DNA of 9,986 bases from Candidatus Cloacimonadota bacterium (GCA_023228285.1 JALOBM010000067.1:1-9986); one strand, 5' to 3'; shown: positions 1 to 5,459, numbered from the stretch's first letter. Made by a program: numbers and translations. The notes: a model not told the origin generated them from the letters alone.

Positions 1-9
1 AATATTTTG

Positions 10-56
10 CGGTACTCTCCATTACTTACCACCTGGTAGTGTAATGGAGAGTACCG
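10..56. repeat. 16-bp inverted repeat joining the array flank to repeat 1
   Basis: CGGTACTCTCCATTAC at 10-25 is the exact reverse complement of 41-56, which is two flanking bases plus the first 14 bases of repeat 1. The 15-base loop contains a smaller stem, TACCA (27-31) with TGGTA (34-38). The result is a long hairpin that covers the start of the array. The complementarity extends two bases beyond the repeat boundary, so selection for a hairpin or an anti-repeat is more likely than a displaced repeat copy. It could be an array-end structure, a processing signal, or a tracrRNA-like anti-repeat. Nothing here decides between these. Confidence 0.7.
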
Positions 57-342
57 TTCGTTTCCATGTGATTACAGTGATATTGCCAACGCGACACTGA
101 CTTATGTAAATGGAGAGTACCGTTCGTTTCCAGGTGATTACAGTTGATATGCTTCATGGTCAGCCGAACATCGGAATGTAGAGTACCGTTCGTTTCCAGG
201 TGATTACAGTTGAGATGTAGATCCTTGTTAAATGGATGGAAATGGAGAGTACCGTTCGTTTCCGGGTGATTACAGTAAGCTGCGAACCAAGATGGCAAAG
301 GCAGCAAATGGAGAGTACCGTTCGTTTCCATGTGATTACAGT
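43..342. CRISPR. Five-repeat CRISPR-like array (36-bp repeats, 30-bp spacers)
   Basis: Five copies of a 36-bp repeat lie at 43-78, 109-144, 175-210, 241-276 and 307-342, giving a strict 66-bp period. Each begins AATGGAGAGTACCG (AATGTAGAGTACCG in copy 3) and ends GTGATTACAGT. The only differences are at repeat position 5 (copy 3) and positions 24-25 (CCATG, CCAGG or CCGGG). The four spacers (79-108, 145-174, 211-240, 277-306) are each exactly 30 bp and unrelated to one another. Conserved repeats with equal-length unique spacers are the hallmark of a CRISPR array, and 36/30 geometry is common in class 2 systems. Repeat bases 3-8 can pair with bases 19-24 through one G-U pair when read on the plus strand; the minus-strand version has an A-C mismatch, weakly favouring plus-strand transcription. 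No cas gene is in the window, so type and activity are unknown. Iteron-like binding sites are the main alternative. Confidence 0.8.
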
Positions 343-361
343 CTAAGCTAAAGGCGTTATT

Positions 362-1546
362 ATGAAGGCCGTCATTACTGTCGGTTTGGGATTCGGCGAT
401 GAGGGCAAAGGCGCGTCTGTAGACTATCTGTGTAGAGAATTAAAAGCCGATTTAGTCGTCCGATATAGCGGTGGCTGCCAAGCTGCACACAACGTCATGC
501 TCCCATCCGGAGTATCGCATACTTTTAGCCAATTTGGCTCCGGAACATTCCATCATATCCCGACATACCTCGGTCCCGATGTAATTGTTTCGCCATTATT
601 CATGAGGAATGAGGCGAATCATCTTATACAATTAGGATATCGACCATATAAGCTTCTCAAAGTAGACAAGGAATGTCTAATCACAACGCCATATCATCAA
701 TCGTTAAACCGATTCCAAGAGTCAAAAAGAGGTGATGGGCGTCATGGTTCTTGTGGTATGGGTATAGGCGCAACACGCGAATATTCTCTACTCTACCCTG
801 AGTATGCGTTAAGGATGAAAGATTTGCGTCCACATCACAATAGACTCGCTACTGTTTATAAACTACAAAAAATCAAGCAGTGGGTCAATGAAACAGCCGG
901 TGTCGGGATTACAAACTACATGGATGCTGACCATATATATGACCATCTCAATGACACATCAAAAGGCATCAATGTTGTTGATGGGATACCCGATTTCGAA
1001 ATGGCCGTCTTCGAAGGAGCACAGGGTGTTTTATTAGATGAAAACCACGGCTATCACCCACATACTACATGGTCAACGGTGAACACAGAGCGTGCGTGGG
1101 AATTGCTTCAAAATAGTGATACTAAGGTTCATGTTATGGGATGTACAAGACCATATATGACGCGGCACGGTGCTGGCACATTTCTTTCATATGACGAGGG
1201 GCTGTCTCACAGGCTATCTGCGATAGCTGATGCCGAGAATCCAAAAAATGAATGGCAGGGACACATACGTTATGGATTATTAGATCTAAATGTATTGGCG
1301 TATTCAAAAGCGGCGTTGGGTAGTAAACTGCATAGTATATCTATGAGTTGTGTCGATCACATTGGAGATTCAATACCAATCATCGATACAGCAGAGGATG
1401 CAGTTGAAACCGATCAAGCTGAATTGGGTAGAAGAATTGAACAAGTACTTGCCCCGATTTCAGTTATCGGCACAGGTAAAAGCTACGCAGATCGCAGCAT
1501 GACTAAACTGTCATGGCATAATTTGAAGGACACAATAGAGGAATAA
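362..1546 (+). CDS. Divergent adenylosuccinate synthetase (PurA)-family enzyme
   Basis: The PurA family joins an amino acid (aspartate) to C6 of a purine nucleotide using GTP; phage PurZ relatives make 2-aminoadenine precursors. The 394 residues are slightly shorter than the roughly 430 of E. coli PurA. Visible motifs are GDEGKG at 12-17 with catalytic-type Asp13 and Lys16, GGCQAAH at 37-43 with the catalytic-type His43, GSCGMGIG at 129-136, FEGAQG at 217-222 and TRHGAG at 267-272. Three family positions differ from classical PurA: the IMP-phosphate loop reads GSCG instead of GTTG, the aspartate loop ATTGRRR is replaced by EWQGHIR (297-303), and the guanine-recognition TKLD has become SCVD (329-332). 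It keeps Asp13, unlike the phage PurZ I recall, which has Ser. It resembles an accessory PurA-like group I remember from actinobacteria (QAAHNV, HPHTTWST). The start has AAAGG at 350-354. It begins 20 bp after the array and leads the downstream gene chain. The substrate is not known. Confidence 0.85.
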   Translation: MKAVITVGLGFGDEGKGASVDYLCRELKADLVVRYSGGCQAAHNVMLPSGVSHTFSQFGSGTFHHIPTYLGPDVIVSPLFMRNEANHLIQLGYRPYKLLKVDKECLITTPYHQSLNRFQESKRGDGRHGSCGMGIGATREYSLLYPEYALRMKDLRPHHNRLATVYKLQKIKQWVNETAGVGITNYMDADHIYDHLNDTSKGINVVDGIPDFEMAVFEGAQGVLLDENHGYHPHTTWSTVNTERAWELLQNSDTKVHVMGCTRPYMTRHGAGTFLSYDEGLSHRLSAIADAENPKNEWQGHIRYGLLDLNVLAYSKAALGSKLHSISMSCVDHIGDSIPIIDTAEDAVETDQAELGRRIEQVLAPISVIGTGKSYADRSMTKLSWHNLKDTIEE

Positions 1547-1548
1547 TA

Positions 1549-1767
1549 ATGGCTAAAGATTTACGATCATCGCTCGCAAAAACACGTGATATATGGCTTG
1601 AATCGGACGAAGGACGCCGATGTTGCGAGGGAACACCAACGGGAGTATTTCTTAGAAACAGAATTGAAACCGCCTTTTTAGCTGGTGCAACTACGACGGA
1701 AGCCGAAGCAAACGAAAAGCTTACAAAAGTCAAAGAACAAATAAGACTGTTAATTGATTCTCTATGA
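1549..1767 (+). CDS. Small phage-type protein with LRNRIETAFLAG motif
   Basis: This 72-residue soluble protein has no assigned function. The segment GVFLRNRIETAFLAG (about 32-46) resembles a motif I recall from many small hypothetical phage proteins (a YLRNRLE-AF-AG pattern). The C-terminal third is a charged amphipathic helix. The start lies 2 bp after the stop of the PurA-like gene, and its ribosome binding site (AGAGGAA, around 1536-1543) falls inside that gene's last codons, so the two are probably translated from one transcript. The stop overlaps the next start as ATGA. Confidence 0.8.
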   Translation: MAKDLRSSLAKTRDIWLESDEGRRCCEGTPTGVFLRNRIETAFLAGATTTEAEANEKLTKVKEQIRLLIDSL

Positions 1768-2015
1768 CTCCAGATGAATTATTAAAAGCTGCGAAAGCAC
1801 TCGCTAAAACTGCCGAAACGTGGGCAGATTTATCGAATGAATTGTTCGACCCAGTTGATGGCTTGATAACACAGGCATACCCAAAGAAAGAAGATCGTGC
1901 TGCTTTCGCAGAAACTAAAACATATCATGATATCAGATTGATCGTTGACGAAGTTATGGATCGCACTGGTATCATTGAAGGTGCAACACCAAAGAAGAAA
2001 AATGGCAAATCATAA
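1764..2015 (+). CDS. HicB-antitoxin-like N-terminal domain protein lacking its DNA-binding part
   Basis: This 83-residue protein starts in a 4-base ATGA overlap with the previous gene, indicating translational coupling. The stretch WADLSNELFDPVDGLI (about 20-35), then DRAAFAETKTY, IRLIVDEVMDRTG and EGATPKK, matches the N-terminal half of proteins annotated as HicB-family antitoxins that I recall. In those, GATPKKSG is followed by a ribbon-helix-helix segment (RFVVRLPKSLH...). Here the frame stops right after that junction (GATPKKKNGKS). So the N-terminal domain is kept and the expected DNA-binding domain is absent, with no toxin gene recognised nearby. It may act through protein-protein contact or be a degenerate antitoxin. 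The family link is from memory. Confidence 0.75.
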   Translation: MTPDELLKAAKALAKTAETWADLSNELFDPVDGLITQAYPKKEDRAAFAETKTYHDIRLIVDEVMDRTGIIEGATPKKKNGKS

Positions 2016-2181
2016 TACTTTGCGTAAAGCTGCTTTGGACGCAATACATACAGTGTTTTCTGATCGATCAGTATCTCAACGCGACACTTTACATTCTTTG
2101 CGCGACATACGCGACGATCTTGAGATATTAATTGACGCCGTTGAATCAGATTTACGCAATAAGATACAAGAGGAAGAATAA
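2002..2181 (+). CDS. Small helical phage-type protein (VFSDxSVS motif)
   Basis: The 59 residues start at the ATG at 2002, preceded by the purine-rich AAAGAAGAAAA. An upstream in-frame start at 1945 would add 19 residues but has no ribosome binding site and would lie deep inside the previous gene. The protein reads as two helices: VFSDRSVSQRDTLHSLRDIRDDLEILIDAV is cut by a short turn after SVS. I recall similar FSDTSVS-TLE-LEELRDEIEILID proteins in many phages, all of unknown role. It overlaps the HicB-like gene by 14 bases and shares one base (TAATG) with the next gene. Confidence 0.75.
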   Translation: MANHNTLRKAALDAIHTVFSDRSVSQRDTLHSLRDIRDDLEILIDAVESDLRNKIQEEE

Positions 2182-2384
2182 TGCTATCTGCATTACCAGC
2201 CCTGACAGAACAATTTCAGAGAGAAAAAATCGACGAACTATTGGCACAGTGCACATCAAAGCAACAAGAACTATTCAAAAGGTGTTTTCCAGGTGGTATA
2301 AAAGAACATCAATTGGAAGACGCGTACGCTTTATGTGAAAGAACGGTAAGGCAAAATAAACGTGAAGCTAAGACTGGCAATTAA
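2181..2384 (+). CDS. Small phage-type protein of unknown function
   Basis: This protein has 67 residues. The ATG overlaps the previous stop by one base (TAATG), and GAGGAAG (2170-2176) is a good ribosome binding site. The central part, LLAQCTSKQQELFKRCFPGGIKEHQLEDAYALCERTV, looks like a compact helical domain. I recall similar small phage proteins with TPEQQ-LF-R-YPGG followed by LD-A--LCERTV, none with a known role. There are no membrane segments. The Cys pattern is too sparse to claim zinc binding. Confidence 0.75.
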   Translation: MLSALPALTEQFQREKIDELLAQCTSKQQELFKRCFPGGIKEHQLEDAYALCERTVRQNKREAKTGN

Positions 2385-2661
2385 GATTCAGAGGTTCTTC
2401 GAAGAACCAATTAAACGAAACGGTCGCCTCAGACATAGAGGCATCCATTGCCCATATAACCATACGCAATATAAAAAATCTATAGTCGTCTGCAATCGCC
2501 GTTGGATGGATGGCAGAATACCATATATTCCATCAAATAGTGAACTAAAAGAGCGTGAAGAAATACAGATCTGTATGTTAACAGATCTGTTGATTGATGA
2601 TGAAAATGAACGAGATAGGTTCAAAGAGGCCGCTCTAAAAGAACTCGACGATGCAAGATGA
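2362..2661 (+). CDS. Hypothetical basic protein with Cys/His-rich N-terminal half
   Basis: I do not recognise this 99-residue protein. The start is a GTG at 2362, inside the preceding gene, with a weak TAAGG upstream. No in-frame ATG occurs until codon 49 (RWMDG), so the start is uncertain. The N-terminal half is strongly basic and contains HRGIHCPYNHTQYKK followed by VVCNRRW, where a zinc site is possible but unproven. The C-terminal half is acidic and helical (LTDLLIDDENERDRFKEAALKELDD). The 16-bp palindrome at 2393-2408 lies in its first codons, so either it doubles as a control site or the real start is downstream. It overlaps the next gene by 11 bases. Confidence 0.6.
   Translation: MKLRLAIKIQRFFEEPIKRNGRLRHRGIHCPYNHTQYKKSIVVCNRRWMDGRIPYIPSNSELKEREEIQICMLTDLLIDDENERDRFKEAALKELDDAR
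2393..2408. promoter_or_regulatory. 16-bp perfect palindrome
   Basis: GGTTCTTCGAAGAACC is perfectly self-complementary. It starts 9 bases after the stop codon at 2382-2384 and lies within the poorly supported 5' end of the next reading frame. It could be an operator for a dimeric regulator. A palindrome this long is expected about 0.15 times in 10 kb of random sequence, so chance cannot be excluded. Confidence 0.35.
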
Positions 2662-2893
2662 TAGATGTCCATTATCTGATCCGCACCCAGGGGATATTGT
2701 CGAAGCGACAATTGGTGTCGAGGTCATAGTGCGTTTGGTCACTATGGTTGTCGAAGATACGATACGATTAGTCATATTCGATACATTCCAAGAGGGTAAG
2801 TTATATTCATCTGATAAACTATCAATATTTTCATGGCAAGCATGGTGCGAAGACAACGATGCTATAATCATACAGTTAGGTGATCATGAATAA
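2651..2893 (+). CDS. Hypothetical beta-rich acidic protein
   Basis: I do not recognise this 80-residue acidic protein. PGDIVEATIGVEVIVRLVTMVVEDTIRLVIFD alternates hydrophobic and polar residues like a small beta barrel, and the C-terminal part (SWQAWCEDNDAIIIQLGD) could add another strand. The ATG overlaps the previous gene by 11 bases, with AAAGAA as a weak ribosome binding site. The gene ends inside the start of the next one. An opposite-strand frame over the same region (2635-2871) has no better start context and would break the plus-strand chain. Confidence 0.6.
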   Translation: MQDDRCPLSDPHPGDIVEATIGVEVIVRLVTMVVEDTIRLVIFDTFQEGKLYSSDKLSIFSWQAWCEDNDAIIIQLGDHE

Positions 2894-3125
2894 AATGACT
2901 GACCAACAGATTTACTATGGAATCGGTTTACGAGACACTCTGGCTAAGGTCTGTATGGTCGCCAGGACGAATGGGCCCCATTCGGCCATTCGTGGGGCTG
3001 CGGAAATACTGCTCAAGATGGACCCAGATCACTGTCACGCGAAGGCGGTGTTGGAAATGATCGACGTGGACGAGCGAGACCAACGCAGAAAAGCGTGGCG
3101 GAAGAAACGCAAGAAATCAAAATGA
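2886..3125 (+). CDS. Hypothetical small basic protein, GC-rich gene
   Basis: I chose the ATG at 2886 because GTTAGG (2875-2880) sits 5 bases upstream. An in-frame GTG at 2880 would use that site as its own start. The result is 79 residues. The N-terminal two thirds are helical (DTLAKVCMVARTNGPHSAIRGAAEILLKMDPDH), and the tail is an extremely basic run (QRRKAWRKKRKKSK) that suggests nucleic acid binding. I do not recognise the family. The sequence is visibly richer in G and C than its neighbours and contains a 17-bp palindrome at 2968-2984, so this gene may have a different origin. It overlaps the previous gene by 8 bases and is followed by the longest gap in this chain (79 bp). Confidence 0.65.
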   Translation: MNKMTDQQIYYGIGLRDTLAKVCMVARTNGPHSAIRGAAEILLKMDPDHCHAKAVLEMIDVDERDQRRKAWRKKRKKSK

Positions 3126-3177
3126 CTCAGTGATATTAAATCAAGTATCACCAACGAGATATCACCAAATATTGGTA

Positions 3178-3206
3178 TACACATCCAAAAGAGATCAAAG
3201 TATAAT
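3178..3206 (+). promoter_or_regulatory. Candidate sigma70-type promoter
   Basis: TACACA (3178-3183; 4 of 6 to TTGACA) is followed by a 17-bp spacer and a perfect TATAAT (3201-3206), in the only long gap of the plus-strand gene chain. The start codon chosen for the next gene (3205) overlaps the -10 box. If this promoter is active it would produce RNA lacking that codon and would serve the genes from 3567 on, or a later unusual start. Confidence 0.3.
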
Positions 3207-3570
3207 GTCGTCGACGGAATTCAATATAGCTGAGGCGCTAATATTAAAATCGGCAGAAGAATCGCTACGCAAATCGACCATTGACCGTGAAACCTCAGAA
3301 ATCTCACGAGACACAGCGAAAGTCTGGCTGGAATCAGCAAAAGCGAAGGCTGAGGCGGACAAATTAGAAAACGAAGAAAGAATAAAACTCGCCCATTTAA
3401 CAACTCAATATTGGCGAGAATCACAACGGCCATTTAAACAACATGGAGTTGTGATCAGGAGAGACGACAATCTGTGGGTTGCTGAACTCGGTGACATCAG
3501 GGCTACTGGTGATACTCCTGCTATGGCTGCGTCAGAATTTGACCATATCTGGGTATTTGGTGATACATGA
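3205..3570 (+). CDS. Coiled-coil protein with C-terminal HicB-fold-like domain
   Basis: This protein has 121 residues from the ATG at 3205. An in-frame GTG at 3130 would add 25 residues but has no ribosome binding site; the 3205 start has only a weak AAAG. Residues about 8-70 are one long charged helix (KSAEESLRKSTIDRETSEISRDTAKVWLESAKAKAEADKLENEERIK in pieces), probably a coiled coil. Residues about 76-121 read VVIRRDDNLWVAELGD then ATGDTPAMAASEFDHIW. This resembles the beta-beta-alpha HicB-like/RNase-H-like small domain common in phage hypotheticals, where G-G-TP-EA--F---W recurs. The function is unknown. The stop overlaps the next start by 4 bases (ATGA). Confidence 0.7.
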   Translation: MSSTEFNIAEALILKSAEESLRKSTIDRETSEISRDTAKVWLESAKAKAEADKLENEERIKLAHLTTQYWRESQRPFKQHGVVIRRDDNLWVAELGDIRATGDTPAMAASEFDHIWVFGDT

Positions 3571-3812
3571 TCAGTGCTAGAGACCAATCAATATCCGATT
3601 ATAAATGGTGGTTTTCTGAGTTTGCTGAATTTGAAGATTTCGTTGGCATCGGCGAAGATCGTGCATTAACTCTTGCTATTGAACTCGATAATGTTGGATA
3701 TCCGCAAGTGTGTATAGAAAGAATGCTCGTAGCTAATGGTTTAAGCGTTGATAATCTTATTAAATATTGCGACAGGTTGAGAAATGAAGATAAGCGAAAT
3801 CAAAAAGGGTGA
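3567..3812 (+). CDS. Hypothetical acidic protein
   Basis: This 81-residue protein starts in an ATGA overlap with the previous gene, so it is probably translated by coupling. It is acidic and helical: FSEFAEFEDFVGIGEDRALTLAIELDNVGYP, then VCIERMLVANGLSVDNLIKYCDRL. The second half could be a small helix-turn-helix-like bundle (VANGLSVDNLIKYC), but I see no diagnostic signature. The next gene starts 29 bases before this one ends. I do not recognise the family. Confidence 0.65.
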   Translation: MISARDQSISDYKWWFSEFAEFEDFVGIGEDRALTLAIELDNVGYPQVCIERMLVANGLSVDNLIKYCDRLRNEDKRNQKG

Positions 3813-3993
3813 GACATATCTGTGCACTAATGGAGCATATAGGCGTATCCTGTTTACGTGGCCGAACGGCGATGTTGCCTACGCGGCATGGATGAGAGAT
3901 AAGGCTGGCCAGATGGTTCGCAAGACTTGGATAGCTGGCAATTGCACCATAAAACACTTTGCACGATGGGCCGTTTCAAAAGTCTCCAGGTAG
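3784..3993 (+). CDS. Small phage protein, paralog of the gene at 7056-7253
   Basis: This 69-residue protein starts at an ATG preceded by CAGGTTGAG. It shares a framework with the minus-strand protein at 7056-7253: IK-G--Y---NG near the N-terminus and C--K-FA-WA-S near the C-terminus, with beta-strand-like segments between (RRILFTWPNGDVAYAAW). Both appear to be small single-domain proteins of one family. No enzyme motif is visible and the function is unknown. The 3' end overlaps the opposing methyltransferase gene by 18 bases, tail to tail, with no terminator hairpin visible. Confidence 0.75.
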   Translation: MKISEIKKGETYLCTNGAYRRILFTWPNGDVAYAAWMRDKAGQMVRKTWIAGNCTIKHFARWAVSKVSR

Positions 3994-4893
3994 TGCAGCC
4001 ATTTCGCCTTCGTTTAGACCTTCAATACCAGCGAACATAGCATATACATCTTCATTGCTTTTTGAACCGCTATAGGCTTTCAAATAATCATTAAAATCGT
4101 TAACCAACAACGATAACATAACTTTATTTAATTCATTCTTAGATATTGATCTCTGACCTACTGTGTTATTGTGTTCCCACTTTACACTATTCAACCTACG
4201 AACAACATCATCAACATCATCGTGGAATAGGTTTATATAATAGTGTGATGTTGCTGACTGCGACAATTTGCGCGATGCCTTTCCAGCATACATACCGACC
4301 CTTCTGACGCAAAAATCTGCGTTTGCGCGGACTATGTTCGCAACATAAGAAAAGCCGACTGGTGCAAAGCGATCGGGCTTAGGTCGAGGTTCATATTTGT
4401 TTTCCCAAATTTGAAACACTACAGGCACCTTTTGCACCTTGCCTTCAAGTAATGCGTTTTCTAATGGAACATCTATCTGTTTTATTAGATGATAATTACG
4501 CGGCACTCTTTCTTGCATACTTTCTTTCTTGTATGATAATGGCAAGATAAAAGCGATTGTATCTGCAAACTCACAGCATTTCTTAATAAATGCAAGTGCT
4601 AAAGAACCATTTGGGCCGAAGGGCGGATTACCTATGCATAGTATATTTCTTCGATCAACATCACCAGTATAATGCATCTGTAGAAAGTCAGCCTCTATAA
4701 TTGAGTGATGTCTTGGGTATATGTCGTACGCTTTACAGCCGTCGATTTGAGTAGAAAAAGCACCATCGCCAGCTGAAGGTTCGATTATTAATTTAAATCT
4801 TGATAAATCGCCGACTTCATTAATTAGCTTCTCGGCTATCTCTGGTATAGTGAAGAATGTACACTGTTCGCTTTTTCTAGTATGTATTCCCAT
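3976..4893 (-). CDS. SAM-dependent N6-adenine-type DNA methyltransferase
   Basis: This 305-residue enzyme is predicted to transfer a methyl group from S-adenosylmethionine to an exocyclic amino group, most likely adenine N6 in DNA. Motifs occur in the order X-I-II-III-IV: FFTIPEIA (13-20, the usual Y/FTP region), EPSAGDGAF (38-46, SAM-binding motif I), acidic Asp57 (motif II), ADF at 68-70 (motif III) and catalytic NPPFG at 89-93, followed by IAFILPLSYKKESM. The C-terminal half (about 165-305) has no recognisable motif and probably reads the target sequence. No restriction enzyme gene is adjacent, so it looks like an orphan phage methyltransferase that could protect phage DNA. The start lies 19 bp from a divergent gene, with no clear Shine-Dalgarno. 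RNA methylation is the alternative, since NPPF also occurs in rRNA adenine methylases. Confidence 0.85.
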   Translation of the reverse strand: MGIHTRKSEQCTFFTIPEIAEKLINEVGDLSRFKLIIEPSAGDGAFSTQIDGCKAYDIYPRHHSIIEADFLQMHYTGDVDRRNILCIGNPPFGPNGSLALAFIKKCCEFADTIAFILPLSYKKESMQERVPRNYHLIKQIDVPLENALLEGKVQKVPVVFQIWENKYEPRPKPDRFAPVGFSYVANIVRANADFCVRRVGMYAGKASRKLSQSATSHYYINLFHDDVDDVVRRLNSVKWEHNNTVGQRSISKNELNKVMLSLLVNDFNDYLKAYSGSKSNEDVYAMFAGIEGLNEGEMAALPGDF

Positions 4894-4895
4894 AA

Positions 4896-4907
4896 GTATT
4901 TAAATAC
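4896..4907. promoter_or_regulatory. 12-bp palindrome in the divergent intergenic region
   Basis: GTATTTAAATAC is perfectly palindromic and fills most of the 19 bp between two divergent start codons (4893 minus, 4913 plus). Neither gene has a Shine-Dalgarno sequence here. On the minus strand CATAAT (4910-4915) could be a -10 box overlapping the plus gene's start codon. It may be a shared operator or bidirectional promoter element. Confidence 0.4.
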
Positions 4908-4912
4908 ATATT

Positions 4913-5239
4913 ATGAAACACACAGCGACACCATGGGCAGTAAAAAATACCAATACTAAAAGTAAGTTTTCTAGTGACTGGAGAGAAATCTACTCAGGCA
5001 ACAGGCCAGTTGTTAGTTCGTCAGCATACGATCACAGCGAACACGGCACAATATGTGGGGTTCAAATTAGCGAAGATAACGCTAATTTTATCGTCCACGC
5101 CTGCAATTGCCACGACGATCTACTAAGATCACTCAAACTACTTCTTAGTGATATTGAAGCCGATCCAATGTCATCAGCTTATTTTGATCTGCGTCATATT
5201 AAAGCAGCACAAGAATCAGTGGCCAGTGCTACAAAGTAG
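4913..5239 (+). CDS. HTxxPW-type conserved phage protein
   Basis: This 108-residue protein begins MKHTATPWAV and contains GTICGVQISEDNANFIVHACNCHDDLL at about 45-71. This matches a very common phage hypothetical family that begins HTPGPW and later reads D-ANL--AAPDLLEAL. The function is unknown; these genes usually sit in early or accessory regions. The ATG at 4913 keeps the conserved N-terminus intact, although no ribosome binding site precedes it; it could be translated from a leaderless or very short-leader transcript. It ends one base from the convergent gene at 5241. Confidence 0.8.
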   Translation: MKHTATPWAVKNTNTKSKFSSDWREIYSGNRPVVSSSAYDHSEHGTICGVQISEDNANFIVHACNCHDDLLRSLKLLLSDIEADPMSSAYFDLRHIKAAQESVASATK

Positions 5240-5240
5240 T

Positions 5241-5459
5241 TTAGCTTTCCTCACATCTTTTGATTTCATCGATAATTTTATCTATATCAACACGATATCC
5301 AGGTAATTCACCAGATAACGCCTTTAATATTTTGCCAACTTTCATATCTTGGTCGTTATCCCAAAAGCAAAAAGCCTCTGTGGCAATATACTTAACAGAC
5401 TTCAACAATTTTCGTAGTTCTGCTTCAGTCGATTTTGTATTTTTTAAATCTGTTGTCAT
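5241..5459 (-). CDS. Hypothetical small charged protein
   Basis: This 72-residue protein has a lysine-rich N-terminal helix (LKNTKSTEAELRKLLKSVKYIA), the segment CFWDNDQDMKVGKILKAL, and the C-terminal helix DIDKIIDEIKRCEES. I do not recognise it. It overlaps the end of the upstream minus-strand gene by 35 bases, so the two probably share a transcript; the ribosome binding site (AAGATGAT) is weak. The opposite strand is also open (5260-5481), but the minus frame continues the local minus-strand operon and its composition looks more protein-like. Confidence 0.6.
   Translation of the reverse strand: MTTDLKNTKSTEAELRKLLKSVKYIATEAFCFWDNDQDMKVGKILKALSGELPGYRVDIDKIIDEIKRCEES

Noticed and set aside
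26..331. A minus-strand open frame through the repeat array encoding a 22-residue repeated peptide (NCNHLETNGTLH-like)
   Set aside because: The 66-bp period is a multiple of three, which keeps the frame open automatically. The interval sequences are unrelated, the repeat variants change the amino acid, and there is no ribosome binding site.
43..342. TIGR-type guide array instead of CRISPR
   Set aside because: As I recall, those arrays have shorter spacers split by a second repeat type; here there is one 36-bp repeat and undivided 30-bp spacers.
2060..2071. 12-bp palindrome CTGATCGATCAG
   Set aside because: It is inside a coding region, and two or three such palindromes are expected by chance in 10 kb.
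2077..2088. CAACGCGACACT is shared between spacer 1 (88-99) and the gene at 2002-2181
   Set aside because: Only 12 of 30 bases match and the match does not extend, so it is not a credible protospacer; chance is a sufficient explanation.
2388..2871. Two minus-strand frames (2388-2711 and 2635-2871) opposing the small-gene chain
   Set aside because: They are Ser/Ile-rich, lack ribosome binding sites, and would interrupt a continuous chain of overlapping plus-strand genes.
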